Part shown: positions 17,895-26,607 of the stretch, piece by piece
How the letters are laid out: each line of letters starts with the position of its first letter
How positions within the stretch are numbered: position 1 is the first letter of the stretch
Assembly (NCBI GenBank): GCA_022793375.1
Contig: JAAWCS010000022.1
Location: 1 to 64,000 of the forward strand
Length of the DNA stretch: 64,000 bases
Direction: 5' to 3'
Source: Lachnospiraceae bacterium
Lineage (GTDB): Bacteria > Bacillota > Clostridia > Lachnospirales > Lachnospiraceae
The notes under the pieces: model-generated
Databases searched by the model: none
Told to the model about the DNA's origin: nothing
The model's input: the letters and a program-made list of their open reading frames with translations, nothing else
Program-made: the position numbers and the translations under genes

Positions 17895-19070
17895 ATGGAT
17901 AAATATTTCTTAGAAGATGTACAAGAACAAATTATTAATAATGAATCGCTAAATTTTATTGCATATGCTGTAATACCACTTCATGTAATCGGTATTAACG
18001 CTATAATTAGATATTTGAACGATAATGGATACAAGTTAAGAGGTTATATTTATATAATTACTCACCACACAACAGGAAAGCATATTTCAGAAAATGATTT
18101 TTCAATAGGGAATAATCTTATAAAAATATATGACGGAATAATTGAGTTTAAAAATATAAGAGGGATTGCAGATAAGATTCTAACAAGGCTCCCGTTTTAT
18201 AATCATTACAATTGTTCTAAACGAAGGCTGTTCTTTGCTGTCCCTTCTCCTAATTATGCCATCAATGCCATAACTGCAAAATGTAATTGTGTGCCCCATT
18301 TCATTCAGTATGATGATGGGTATGATTCGTATGTGAAGAGAATCAAATCGTTGTATGAATATAAGGTAATGTATACTAAGAATAATTCTTTAGTGGAACG
18401 CGTTTATTCCGCTATCAAAAGTGTTGCTGAAGGATGTTCACTGGAATTATTTATTCGAAGATTAAAGAAGAACAAACTATTGACTGATTTTAGAATGTTT
18501 AGTGATAATTCTATTGAAGTAAATCCTTTGTCAATAAAGTATTATATGGATTCTTTCAAGAATTCTTACACGGGAGAATTTGAAGAAATCAGAATCTTTG
18601 AAAGATGTATTTTGTTTAATACACAATGTTTGATGGAAAATAACATCACTGACGGGAAAGTGGATTTGGAAATATATAAAGAAGTAGTTGCTATAGCAAA
18701 AAGTATTGGGTGTGAAGTTGTGGTTAAACCACATCCCAGAGAGCATAATGTTGAGAAATACATAAATATGGGATGTAAAGTATATGCCGGTAAGTATACT
18801 CAGGAATCTATTTTAGCCAGTTTGCGATGCTGCCCTTCATGTATTGTGAGTATACATTCTTCCACTCTAATTAATGCAAAGGGACTTTTTAATATCCCTG
18901 TTATTAGCTTGGGCAGAATATTACTTCAAAGAGATATATCTGATCTGCTTAGACGTCAAATATCAGACTACATAAAACAATATAGCGATATCGTGTTATT
19001 TCCTGAAAGCATTGAAGAATTAACTCAAATTATTAAGGTGATAGTTTTAAATAACTCAATGAGTCAGTAA
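17895..19070 (+). CDS. Sialyltransferase-like glycosyltransferase with D/E-D/E-G, HP and SS motifs
   Basis: The 391-aa protein shows the full motif set of bacterial sialyltransferases of the GT52/polysialyltransferase type: QYDDGYDSY (Asp-Asp-Gly at 140-142), HP in VVKPHPRE (280-281), and IVSIHSSTL with Ser-Ser at 322-323. In these enzymes the first motif supplies the catalytic acid/base and the others bind CMP. There is no signal peptide. It lies just upstream of the pseudaminic-acid-type module, which makes a CMP-nonulosonate. Using that as donor is a reasonable inference but is not proven by sequence. Confidence 0.72.
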   Translation: MDKYFLEDVQEQIINNESLNFIAYAVIPLHVIGINAIIRYLNDNGYKLRGYIYIITHHTTGKHISENDFSIGNNLIKIYDGIIEFKNIRGIADKILTRLPFYNHYNCSKRRLFFAVPSPNYAINAITAKCNCVPHFIQYDDGYDSYVKRIKSLYEYKVMYTKNNSLVERVYSAIKSVAEGCSLELFIRRLKKNKLLTDFRMFSDNSIEVNPLSIKYYMDSFKNSYTGEFEEIRIFERCILFNTQCLMENNITDGKVDLEIYKEVVAIAKSIGCEVVVKPHPREHNVEKYINMGCKVYAGKYTQESILASLRCCPSCIVSIHSSTLINAKGLFNIPVISLGRILLQRDISDLLRRQISDYIKQYSDIVLFPESIEELTQIIKVIVLNNSMSQ

Positions 19071-19211
19071 ATGCTACAAGAGATTACATACGAACAATAT
19101 AAAAAGTTAGAGGAATTACCTGAAGTAGAAGAGATGCCATTTTACCCTGATGATGGCTCTATTAAAATTATAGAAGATATAATTGTGGTGAAGTTTGGAA
19201 GTAAACAGTAG
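19071..19211 (+). CDS. Small 46-aa acidic protein
   Basis: ATG 19071 directly follows the stop of the preceding glycosyltransferase, and the frame ends at TAG 19209. The product (MLQEITYEQYKKLEELPEVE... ending VVKFGSKQ) is acidic, without a membrane segment. It has no ribosome-binding site of its own, so translation by re-initiation is likely. The family is not recognised. It sits at the seam between the AT-rich first half and the pse module. Confidence 0.5.
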   Translation: MLQEITYEQYKKLEELPEVEEMPFYPDDGSIKIIEDIIVVKFGSKQ

Positions 19212-19223
19212 GAGGAAAATTAG

Positions 19224-20219
19224 ATGCTCAATAACAAAACCATTTTAGTAACTGGCGGAACTGGCTCTTTCGGACATCATTTTGTGGACTATGTCCTGCA
19301 GCATTACCAGCCGAAAAAAATCATTATCTACAGCCGTGATGAATACAAACAATTTGTTATGGACAATGCCTATAAAGAGTATAGGGATGTTCTGCGTTAT
19401 TTTATCGGTGACGTCCGAGATGAAGAACGCCTCCGGATGGCAATGAAAGGCGTAGACTATGTGATCCATGCCGCCGCGTTAAAACAGGTGCCTGCCTGTG
19501 AATACAATCCCAACGAGGCGATCAAGACAAACGTCAACGGAGCCATGAACGTAATCAACGCTTCCCTGGCGGCAGGCGTCAGGAAAGTCATAGCCTTATC
19601 TACCGATAAAGCTGTCAACCCGGTCAATCTATACGGCGGAACCAAGCTGGTTTCGGACAAGCTGTTCTGCGCAGCCAATTCCTACAGCGGAGAAGAGGGA
19701 CCCCGGTTTGCCGTGGTCCGTTACGGCAATGTGGCAGGCAGCCGCGGGAGCGTCATTCCTTTTTTCCAAAATATCATTGATAACGGAGGAAAGGAACTCC
19801 CGATTACCGATTACCGGATGACCCGGTTCTGGATCAGTCTGGAACAGGGAGTGGAATTGGTGATCAAGGCACTGGCAGAGGCCAGAGGTGGTGAGACATT
19901 CATTTCCAAAATACCTTCCTTTAAGATTACTAATCTGGCTCAGGCCATGTTGCCGGGATGTGAGATGCCGGAAGTCGGAATTCGTGAAGGTGAAAAGCTT
20001 CATGAGATTATGGTAACACGAGAAGACTCTCTCTATACATATGAATATGAAAAACACTTTATTGTATACCCTCATTATAACTGGTGGGGTGAGAAAGATA
20101 TTATACCAGGAGGAAAGCCAGTAAAACCGGAATTTGAATATAGTTCAGGTACAAATACAGAGTGGCTGAGCGTGGAGGAACTGAAAGAAAAATTGAAATC
20201 AGATCTGGACCGGCATTAG
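19224..20219 (+). CDS. pseB: UDP-N-acetylglucosamine 4,6-dehydratase (inverting)
   Basis: The 331-aa extended SDR has TGGTGSFG near the N-terminus, AALKQVPACEYNP, and the dehydratase catalytic set STDKAVNP...YGGTK, in which Asp-Lys replaces the usual Ser. PseB converts UDP-GlcNAc to the 4-keto-6-deoxy-AltNAc sugar with C5 inversion, the first step of pseudaminic acid synthesis. The start follows TAGGAGGAAA. Base composition and codon usage are more GC-rich than in the preceding genes, so the pse module probably has a separate origin. It is followed by pseC. Confidence 0.9.
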   Translation: MLNNKTILVTGGTGSFGHHFVDYVLQHYQPKKIIIYSRDEYKQFVMDNAYKEYRDVLRYFIGDVRDEERLRMAMKGVDYVIHAAALKQVPACEYNPNEAIKTNVNGAMNVINASLAAGVRKVIALSTDKAVNPVNLYGGTKLVSDKLFCAANSYSGEEGPRFAVVRYGNVAGSRGSVIPFFQNIIDNGGKELPITDYRMTRFWISLEQGVELVIKALAEARGGETFISKIPSFKITNLAQAMLPGCEMPEVGIREGEKLHEIMVTREDSLYTYEYEKHFIVYPHYNWWGEKDIIPGGKPVKPEFEYSSGTNTEWLSVEELKEKLKSDLDRH

Positions 20220-20257
20220 GTCTTTTTTTATTGTAAAAAACGGCAGGAGAGAAAAGA

Positions 20258-21454
20258 ATGGAAAAATTGGCAATAGAAGGCGGTTTGCCTGTAAGGAAAA
20301 CGAAGCTGTATTACGGGCACCAGTGGATTGACGAGGAGGATATTCAGGCAGTCACAGACGTAATGCGGGGGGAATACCTTACCTGCGGCCCCTATGTGGC
20401 GAAGGCGGAACAGGCACTGGAAAAGTATACGGGAGCAGGCCATGCAGTGGCGGTTTCCAACGGAACAGCGGCGCTTCACTGTGCATGCTTGGCGGCGGGC
20501 GTGGGTCCGGGTGATGAAGTAATTACTACGCCGATTACTTTTGCGGCCAGCGCCAACTGTATCTTATACTGCGGTGCAAGGCCTGTTTTTGCAGATATAG
20601 ATCGGGAAACATACAATATCGATCCGGATAGTATCGCAAAACACGTTACACCGAGAACAAAGGCAGTAATAGCGGTCGATTTTACCGGTCAGGCAGCAAA
20701 AATTCGTGAGATTCGAAAAATATGCGATAAATACAATCTGATTTTAATTGAAGATGCGGCACATTCAATTGGTACAAAATATGAGGGAAGAATGGTCGGA
20801 ACTCTTGCAGATATGACATGCTTCAGCTTTCATCCTGTAAAAACAATTACGGCAGGCGAAGGCGGCGCTATTTTGACAGACGACGATACACTGTATAGGA
20901 AATTGCTTCTGGCCCGTTCGCATGGAATTACACATGATGAAGCGCTTATGGTAGATGCGCCACATGAAGGTTCCTGGTATTATGAAGAGATTTCTTTGGG
21001 ATATAATTACAGAATGACGGACATCCAGGCAGCATTACTGGAAAGTCAATTGCAAAAAATAGATTCATTTATTGCCCGTAGAAAAGAAATTACAAAACAA
21101 TATAACGAAGCATTCAGCGATTGCCGGGAAATTATTCTGCAAAAAGAAATACAAGAATCGAACACATGCCGACATTTATATATTATTCGTTTGGATTTGG
21201 AACAGCTGGATTGTACAAGACGTCAGTTTTTTGATGCCATGAGCGCTGAAAATGTTCAGTGTCAGATTCATTATATTCCGGTTTACTGGTTTCCTTATTA
21301 TCGGCAGCTGGGATATGAGAAGGGATTATGTCCAAATGCAGAAGAAATTTATCATGGGATCATGAGCATCCCCATATATCCCAAAATGACATCTCAGGAT
21401 GTTGAAGATGTTATTCATGCAGTAAAAAAGGTGATAGAAAACAAAAGAAGATGA
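20258..21454 (+). CDS. pseC: UDP-4-amino-4,6-dideoxy-N-acetyl-altrosamine transaminase
   Basis: The 398-aa protein is a DegT-family aminotransferase closest to PseC. It has HQWIDEEDIQAV...GEYLTCGP, SNGTAALH, EDAAHSIG and the PLP lysine in FHPVKTITAGEGG. It aminates the product of PseB at C4 in the pseudaminic acid pathway. It has a good ribosome-binding site (CAGGAGAG). It is clearly distinct from the DegT enzyme at 5.6 kb, which has extra segments and no dehydratase neighbour. Confidence 0.9.
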   Translation: MEKLAIEGGLPVRKTKLYYGHQWIDEEDIQAVTDVMRGEYLTCGPYVAKAEQALEKYTGAGHAVAVSNGTAALHCACLAAGVGPGDEVITTPITFAASANCILYCGARPVFADIDRETYNIDPDSIAKHVTPRTKAVIAVDFTGQAAKIREIRKICDKYNLILIEDAAHSIGTKYEGRMVGTLADMTCFSFHPVKTITAGEGGAILTDDDTLYRKLLLARSHGITHDEALMVDAPHEGSWYYEEISLGYNYRMTDIQAALLESQLQKIDSFIARRKEITKQYNEAFSDCREIILQKEIQESNTCRHLYIIRLDLEQLDCTRRQFFDAMSAENVQCQIHYIPVYWFPYYRQLGYEKGLCPNAEEIYHGIMSIPIYPKMTSQDVEDVIHAVKKVIENKRR

Positions 21455-21460
21455 GAACCA

Positions 21461-22446
21461 ATGCGAGAAAAATGTACTATATGGTTTGACGGATTGCAGG
21501 TTTTAAGAGCATTGCTTTTTATTTTGGTGTATCTGTCACATTCGGGAAAGTTTTTTAATACGTATTCTCAATGGGGCGGAGGAGCTGTTTATGCTTTTTT
21601 TGTTTTGTCAGGTTTTCTCGCGGCGATCCATTTTGACAGAGAGCAATATAGAAAAGACGGATTGATAAAAAGCTGTTTTCATTCTTTGGTGAAACGGTTG
21701 AAAAAATACTACCCGGTTTATTTTTTCTTTCTGCTAATTGCTCTTTGGACTAATTTTTCAAATTGGACGAATTTTATAAAATGCCTGTTCCTGGTACAGA
21801 GTTACTTTTTTGATTCCGCATCCGCCCTGTCTTTTAATTGGCCTTGCTGGTTTTTATCAAGTATGATGCTCTGCTTTTTGTTAGAACCGATATTATGTAA
21901 TTTGTCAGAAAAATACGTCGGGGGGGGGCAAAAATATTCTGTATTCTTCTGATTTCATTGTTTTTGAGTTTTTGGGGAATGCATTGGAACCTTGAAATGC
22001 TGGAAACGGGAATCGGATATTATTTGGTTTATATTTGCCCCTATATCCGATTGCTAGATTTTATAGCAGGAATTTTGTTTGGGCAGTTATATATTTTGCT
22101 GGGGATGGAACGATTCAGCAATGATTTAGTAGATCTGGCAATTATAGTTGGCTTTGCTTTTCAGCTATTATTGTGCAAAAGTTTTCCGCCGGGAGTCCAA
22201 TATACGATCTCCTGGATGCCGGTAACATTTGCATTGATTTGGATTTTTGCTAAAAACAGGGGAGTTATCAAGGGTTTTACCAGATATAACTTTCTTAAAC
22301 ATATTGGAAATATTTCTTTTGAACTTTATATAACTCACCGGCTGATTCTCCTGTTTGTAAGTCGAAGAGATACATCGATAATAAGTTGGGCAGTTACAAC
22401 TTTTATAGTCTTTTTTGTGGCTGAATTCAGCTACCGGATCAGATAA
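21461..22446 (+). pseudogene. Membrane O-acyltransferase (acyltransferase 3), frame broken at a nine-G tract
   Basis: The first frame (21461-21952, 163 aa) encodes the N-terminal half of an acyltransferase-3 protein: FDGLQVLRALLFILVYLSHSG and GAVYAFFVLSGFLAA. It ends soon after a run of nine G (21920-21928). The remaining hydrophobic half continues in the +2 frame to 22446. Adding one G (ten) joins the two halves seamlessly (KYVGGGAKIFCILLIS...), giving about 328 aa. Such proteins acylate sugars in the membrane, usually with acetyl. I read the gene as currently OFF and probably phase-variable; a sequencing error in the tract is the alternative. Confidence 0.75.
21920..21928 (+). repeat. Nine-G homopolymer inside the acyltransferase gene
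   Basis: Nine consecutive G residues lie in the coding region. With nine the frame closes 12 codons later; with ten or seven it stays open to 22446. Homopolymeric G tracts of this length are classic slipped-strand mutation sites. Confidence 0.9.
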
Positions 22447-22501
22447 TTATCTGGTAATAATGGGAGAAAGAGGAAGGAATAGACAGAAAAAGGTGTTAAA
22501 T

Positions 22502-23368
22502 ATGAAATTGTGTCTTGGAACAGTGCAGCTTGGAATGAGATACGGAATCCACAACCAGATTAAAAGGCAGCCCACAAAGGAAGAAGCATATAAAATATTA
22601 TGGTCAGCAAAAGAGTATGGAATTAAATGTCTGGACACGGCGAGCGCATATGGCAACGCGGAAGAATTGATTGGGGAATCCGGCGTTTTAGACGATGGGG
22701 ATATCCGTATAATTACCAAACCTGATGCGCAGAGCCGTTTGGGAATCCGAAACGAAGTGGAGCAGTCGTTGAAGAGGCTGAAACAAGAATGTATCGATGG
22801 TTTGCTGCTGCATGACGTTTCGTGCTATTATGATGAGAAAAACTTGGCGGAACTCTTGAAAATAAAGGAGGAAGGATTAGTAAAGTGTGTAGGAGTATCT
22901 GTATATGAACCCGAAGATGCGCTTCGTATTGCGGGCGATGGAGAGATGGATTATATTCAGATTCCATACAATGTTTTTGACCAGCGTTTAGATCAGACCG
23001 ACTTTTTTGAGAGAACTGAAAAGAACGGGGTTACCGTATTTGCCAGAAGTTCTTTTTTACAGGGGTTAATTTTGATGGAACCCAATCAAATACCAAAAAA
23101 ACTTTGGGAAGCGAAACTCTATATAGAGAAATTTAAAGCAATCATACAAGAATACGGCTTTTCTGCCGCAGAAGCAGCAGTACTGTTTTGTTATACCAAT
23201 GAAAGGATTGACTATGTAGTATTTGGCGTAGATACAATAGAGCAATTATCAGAGAATATAGAAATCACTAAAAAAGCAGATTTGTTTAGGGAGTGCAAAG
23301 AAGCATTGATAGGAATAACGGACGGCATCCATGAACATATCCTTAATCCGGGATTATGGGAGGTGTAA
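22502..23368 (+). CDS. Aldo/keto reductase family protein
   Basis: The 288-aa TIM-barrel protein begins MKLCLGTVQLGMRYGI. It has the family tetrad region LDTASAYGNAE (Asp, Tyr) and DGLLLHDVS. I placed the start at ATG 22502 after AAAAAGGTG, since an upstream extension to 22415 overlaps the previous gene. It would reduce an aldehyde or ketone with NAD(P)H in the cytoplasm. Aldo/keto reductases often accompany SpsF/PseF-type genes in nonulosonate and spore-coat clusters. The substrate is not known. Confidence 0.85.
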   Translation: MKLCLGTVQLGMRYGIHNQIKRQPTKEEAYKILWSAKEYGIKCLDTASAYGNAEELIGESGVLDDGDIRIITKPDAQSRLGIRNEVEQSLKRLKQECIDGLLLHDVSCYYDEKNLAELLKIKEEGLVKCVGVSVYEPEDALRIAGDGEMDYIQIPYNVFDQRLDQTDFFERTEKNGVTVFARSSFLQGLILMEPNQIPKKLWEAKLYIEKFKAIIQEYGFSAAEAAVLFCYTNERIDYVVFGVDTIEQLSENIEITKKADLFRECKEALIGITDGIHEHILNPGLWEV

Positions 23369-23369
23369 T

Positions 23370-24167
23370 TTGAATTCGGAAAAATTATTTGACCTGCATG
23401 GAAAAACGGTTGTAATTACCGGCGGCGCAGGATATTTAGGAAGTGCGATGAGCGAAGCACTTGCCGCGTATGGGGCGGATCTGTTTATACTGGGGCATAA
23501 TCTGGAAAAAAATAAGGAAAAAGCGGATACGCTCAAAACCTGTTTTGGATTGCCTATTTGCGAAAGTTATCCTTTTGACATATCTGATACGGATCAGATA
23601 AGAAATACTTTTGCACGGATCGAAGAGAAAACAGGAAGAATAGATGTCCTTATAAACAATGCCTATTATTTAAATGCTGTTAAACCGTTTGAAGATTATA
23701 CAGCCGATGAGTGGAATCAAGGCATGGAAGGGACCTTAAATGGCACTGTTAAAGTAACACAAGAAGCTATCCGCTATATGCTTCGACAGAAATCCGGAAA
23801 TATTATAAACATTGCATCGATGTATGGAATGGTTTCACCGAATATGAGTATTTACGCAGACAGCGGGGAAAACAGCCCCGCAAATTATGGAATAGGGAAA
23901 GCCGGTATTATACAGCTTACAAAATATCTGGCCTGCGTGTATGGGGAGAAGGGAATTCGCTCTAATGCGATTTCTCCAGGGCCGTTTCCAAATAAGGAGG
24001 TCCAGAGGATGGAATGGTTTATTCGGAATTTGCAGGAAAAGGTGCCGATGAAACGAATTGGAGATCCGGAAGACTTAAAAGGGGCAATTATATTTCTTGC
24101 ATCGGATGCCAGCCGATATGTAAACGGACAGAATATTGCGGTAGATGGAGGATGGACGGCATGGTAA
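23370..24167 (+). CDS. Short-chain dehydrogenase/reductase
   Basis: The classical SDR has 265 aa: TGGAGYLG cofactor motif, NNAYYL, active-site Ser in NIASMYG, YGIGK-type Tyr/Lys (NYGIGKAG), and a C-terminal YVNGQNIAVDGGW. I chose the TTG at 23370 because GGGAGGTG precedes it; ATG 23331 would overlap the reductase gene. It probably oxidises or reduces a sugar intermediate. Its last 7 bases overlap the start of pseF. Confidence 0.85.
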   Translation: MNSEKLFDLHGKTVVITGGAGYLGSAMSEALAAYGADLFILGHNLEKNKEKADTLKTCFGLPICESYPFDISDTDQIRNTFARIEEKTGRIDVLINNAYYLNAVKPFEDYTADEWNQGMEGTLNGTVKVTQEAIRYMLRQKSGNIINIASMYGMVSPNMSIYADSGENSPANYGIGKAGIIQLTKYLACVYGEKGIRSNAISPGPFPNKEVQRMEWFIRNLQEKVPMKRIGDPEDLKGAIIFLASDASRYVNGQNIAVDGGWTAW

Positions 24168-24868
24168 AAAAGGTTGGACTGATTATTCAGGCGCATATGG
24201 GATCGACCAGACTGCCTGGGAAAGTAATGAAAAAAGTAAACGGAATCTCTGTGCTTGGACATGTGATTATGCGTTTGAAGCGTGTAAAACACGCGGATAT
24301 GATTATTGTAGCAACCAGCACACTTCCAGTGGATGATGTGATTATAGAGGAAAGCGAGAACTATGGTGCAGTTGTTTACCGGGGAGATAACGAGGATGTA
24401 TTGTCCAGATATTATGAAGCGGCAAAAAAATACGGGATTACAGACATTGCCCGTATCTGCTCAGATAATATGTTTGTTGATCCGGATATCATCGAAAATG
24501 AGATTGAATATTTTCTGAATCATGATTACTCTCTTGTTACCAGCGGTAAGACAGTTCCGCTTGGGCTTGGAACCGAAGTGTTTTCATTTGGTGATCTAGA
24601 AGAGGCGAATCAAAAAGCGATGTCATCTTATGAGCATGAACATGTAACACCATATATCTATGAGCATGGTAAGGTTTATTACTGTGAGTTGGATTGCAAT
24701 TATGGAAAATATAGGCTGACTTTAGATACAGCAGAAGACTGGCAGTTAGTAAATGCTGTTGCTTCAAAATTAGATTCTGTACGATGCAGTTTAGGGGATA
24801 TTATAGGTGTGTTGGAAGAAAATCCGGATTTTTATGAGTTGAATAGAAATGTAAAGCAAAGGTCATAA
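24161..24868 (+). CDS. pseF: SpsF/PseF-type cytidylyltransferase
   Basis: The 235-aa protein has the nucleotidyltransferase start GLIIQAHMGSTRLPGKVMK and ICSDNMFVDPDI. It matches the SpsF family, which occupies the PseF position in Firmicutes sps/pse clusters. It is expected to activate the nonulosonic acid with CTP. The start at ATG 24161 follows GGAGG and overlaps the SDR stop. It is sequence-unrelated to the CMP-transferase at 10.2 kb. Confidence 0.8.
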   Translation: MVKKVGLIIQAHMGSTRLPGKVMKKVNGISVLGHVIMRLKRVKHADMIIVATSTLPVDDVIIEESENYGAVVYRGDNEDVLSRYYEAAKKYGITDIARICSDNMFVDPDIIENEIEYFLNHDYSLVTSGKTVPLGLGTEVFSFGDLEEANQKAMSSYEHEHVTPYIYEHGKVYYCELDCNYGKYRLTLDTAEDWQLVNAVASKLDSVRCSLGDIIGVLEENPDFYELNRNVKQRS

Positions 24869-24908
24869 GTGATTTGGAAAAGGGTATCGCATAAAGGAGA
24901 AATCAAAC

Positions 24909-25967
24909 GTGACATTTCAAATCGGAAAACGGAAAATCGAACAAGACGGTTTGCCTTTCATCATCGCAGAGGCAGGAATCAATCATAACGGAGAGATGGC
25001 GCTTGCAAAGAAAATGATCCGGGCGGCCAAGGAAGCTGGCGCCGACGCCATAAAATTTCAGACATTCCGGACAGACGAATTCATACAGGATAAGACGGAG
25101 ATGTACACCTATTGGTCTCAGGGGGTCGAGGTAACAGAATCGCAGTATGAGATGTTTAAGCGCACAGAATTTACGGAAGAAGAATGGAAGGAAATCAAGA
25201 ATTTCTGTGACGAGCAGGAGATTACCTTTCTTTCTACCGTATCCGGGATCGATGGGATGGAGCTTCTTCTTCGGATTGGTGTCGATGCTGTCAAGGTGGG
25301 TTCGGATGATTTTGTAAATCTTCCACTGCTTGGGAAATACGAAAAATACGACCTGCCGATGATTGTATCCTGCGGAATGGCAACAGAAGAGGAAGTGGCG
25401 GCGGCGCTTTTGACGCTTCGGGTAAAAGAGGGACATCCAGTCTGTCTGATGCTGTGTACATCGGAGTATCCGACGCCGCCGGAAGACGTAAATGCCAGAA
25501 AACTGCTGACTATATCTGAACGCTTTCCGGAAGTCATGCCGGGGCTGTCGGATCATACGCAGGGCAATACGGCGGCTGTTGTAGCGGCGGCTTATGGGGC
25601 CAGAGTTTTTGAGAAGCATTTTACGCTGGATCATGAGTTGCCGGGGCCGGATCACTGGTTTTCCGCAAATCCTGCTGAATTAAAGGCGTGGGTAAAGGAA
25701 ATTCGTACAGCCTGTGTGATGCTGGGCAGCTCTGAGCTGAAACCAACACAGGCGGAAGAGGCACAAAGATTTGTGATGCATAGAAGTATTGCTGCGGCTG
25801 TGGATATCAAAGCAGGAGAGCGATTGACCGAGGAGAATCTGGTTCTTCTCAGACCAGGAGGAGGGATAGAACCGAGAGACTGGGATCATGTCATCGGCAG
25901 GAAAATAAAGAAAGATCTTTTAAAGGGAATGAAACTGACATGGGAGGATATAGATGACCAGGGATGA
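24909..25967 (+). CDS. pseI: Pseudaminic acid synthase (NeuB family)
   Basis: The 352-aa protein has the NeuB TIM barrel (EAGINHNGEMALAKKMI, DAIKFQTF, SDHTQGNTAAVVAAAYGARVFEKHFTLD) followed by a C-terminal antifreeze-like SAF domain (from about 280, HRSIAAAVDIKAGE). It condenses phosphoenolpyruvate with the trideoxy sugar released by PseG to give the nonulosonic acid. It starts with GTG after AAAGGAG. Its end overlaps the next gene by 14 bases. Neuraminic or legionaminic acid synthase are related alternatives, but pseB, pseC and pseG in the cluster favour pseudaminic type. Confidence 0.88.
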   Translation: MTFQIGKRKIEQDGLPFIIAEAGINHNGEMALAKKMIRAAKEAGADAIKFQTFRTDEFIQDKTEMYTYWSQGVEVTESQYEMFKRTEFTEEEWKEIKNFCDEQEITFLSTVSGIDGMELLLRIGVDAVKVGSDDFVNLPLLGKYEKYDLPMIVSCGMATEEEVAAALLTLRVKEGHPVCLMLCTSEYPTPPEDVNARKLLTISERFPEVMPGLSDHTQGNTAAVVAAAYGARVFEKHFTLDHELPGPDHWFSANPAELKAWVKEIRTACVMLGSSELKPTQAEEAQRFVMHRSIAAAVDIKAGERLTEENLVLLRPGGGIEPRDWDHVIGRKIKKDLLKGMKLTWEDIDDQG

Positions 25968-26415
25968 ATTTCAAAAGAGCTTTACGGAATTGACAGAGAT
26001 ACCGGCAAATCGTTTTCATCCTCTTGTATGGATTGGCGGCGAACCGGAGATTGGTGAAGAGGTTTATATCGGTGGGATGTCGGAAATCTATGCCAAAGGG
26101 GCGCGAGTTGTGATTGGAGATCATTGCGACATTGCTTCCTTTGTATCGATTAACTGTTCGGATTCTCATAAACGGTGTATCGGGCTGACAGCGGAGATTG
26201 ATAAGCAGGATATTGTGATTGAAAATAATGTGTATATTGGAACGCAGAGTTATATTGGAGGAGGGGTACACATTGGACATCATAGCGTGGTAGGCGCCGG
26301 GACAATCGTAAGGCGCGGAGAATATCCGCCGTATTCACTGATTGTGGGAAATCCGGCAGTGGTAAAGCCTGGATACTATAAGGATAAAATTTCCTTGGGG
26401 GAGGATAAAACATAA
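25954..26415 (+). CDS. Left-handed beta-helix (hexapeptide) acyltransferase
   Basis: The 153-aa protein has hexapeptide repeats (GEEVYIGG, ARVVIGDHCDIAS, IVIENNVYIGTQSYIGGGVHIGHHSVVGAGTIV) and the typical end SLIVGNPAVVK. Such trimeric enzymes acetylate sugars or amines from acetyl-CoA. No GNAT-type PseH gene is visible in the module, so this protein is the best candidate for N-acylation of the 4-amino sugar or for decoration of the finished sugar. It overlaps pseI and shares its operon. Confidence 0.8.
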   Translation: MTRDEFQKSFTELTEIPANRFHPLVWIGGEPEIGEEVYIGGMSEIYAKGARVVIGDHCDIASFVSINCSDSHKRCIGLTAEIDKQDIVIENNVYIGTQSYIGGGVHIGHHSVVGAGTIVRRGEYPPYSLIVGNPAVVKPGYYKDKISLGEDKT

Positions 26416-26514
26416 CCTTGTTTTTGTGAGGAGAGAAAAAAGCTGCAAGAGGATGTAGCGTGAAGATTCTTTGTTTATACGGAAGTGAATGAGCATTGGA
26501 GCTGTTTTAGTGGA

Positions 26515-26542
26515 TTGCAAAACAGGACAATGACATTATACA
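26515..26542 (+). promoter_or_regulatory. Internal promoter before the ATP-grasp gene
   Basis: TTGCAA (26515-26520) and TATACA (26537-26542) are 16 bases apart, about 65 bases upstream of the ATP-grasp start, in the largest gap of the pse module. Confidence 0.45.
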
Positions 26543-26607
26543 GAAGAATTGATACAAGGTAGCAGAAAGAATAGAAAAAATGGAGAGAAATCTGTAGGGA
26601 GGAAAAG

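Noticed and set aside
24903-25655. 250-aa antisense frame over pseI
   Set aside because: It lies wholly within pseI, rich in Arg, Phe and Tyr with no recognisable domain.
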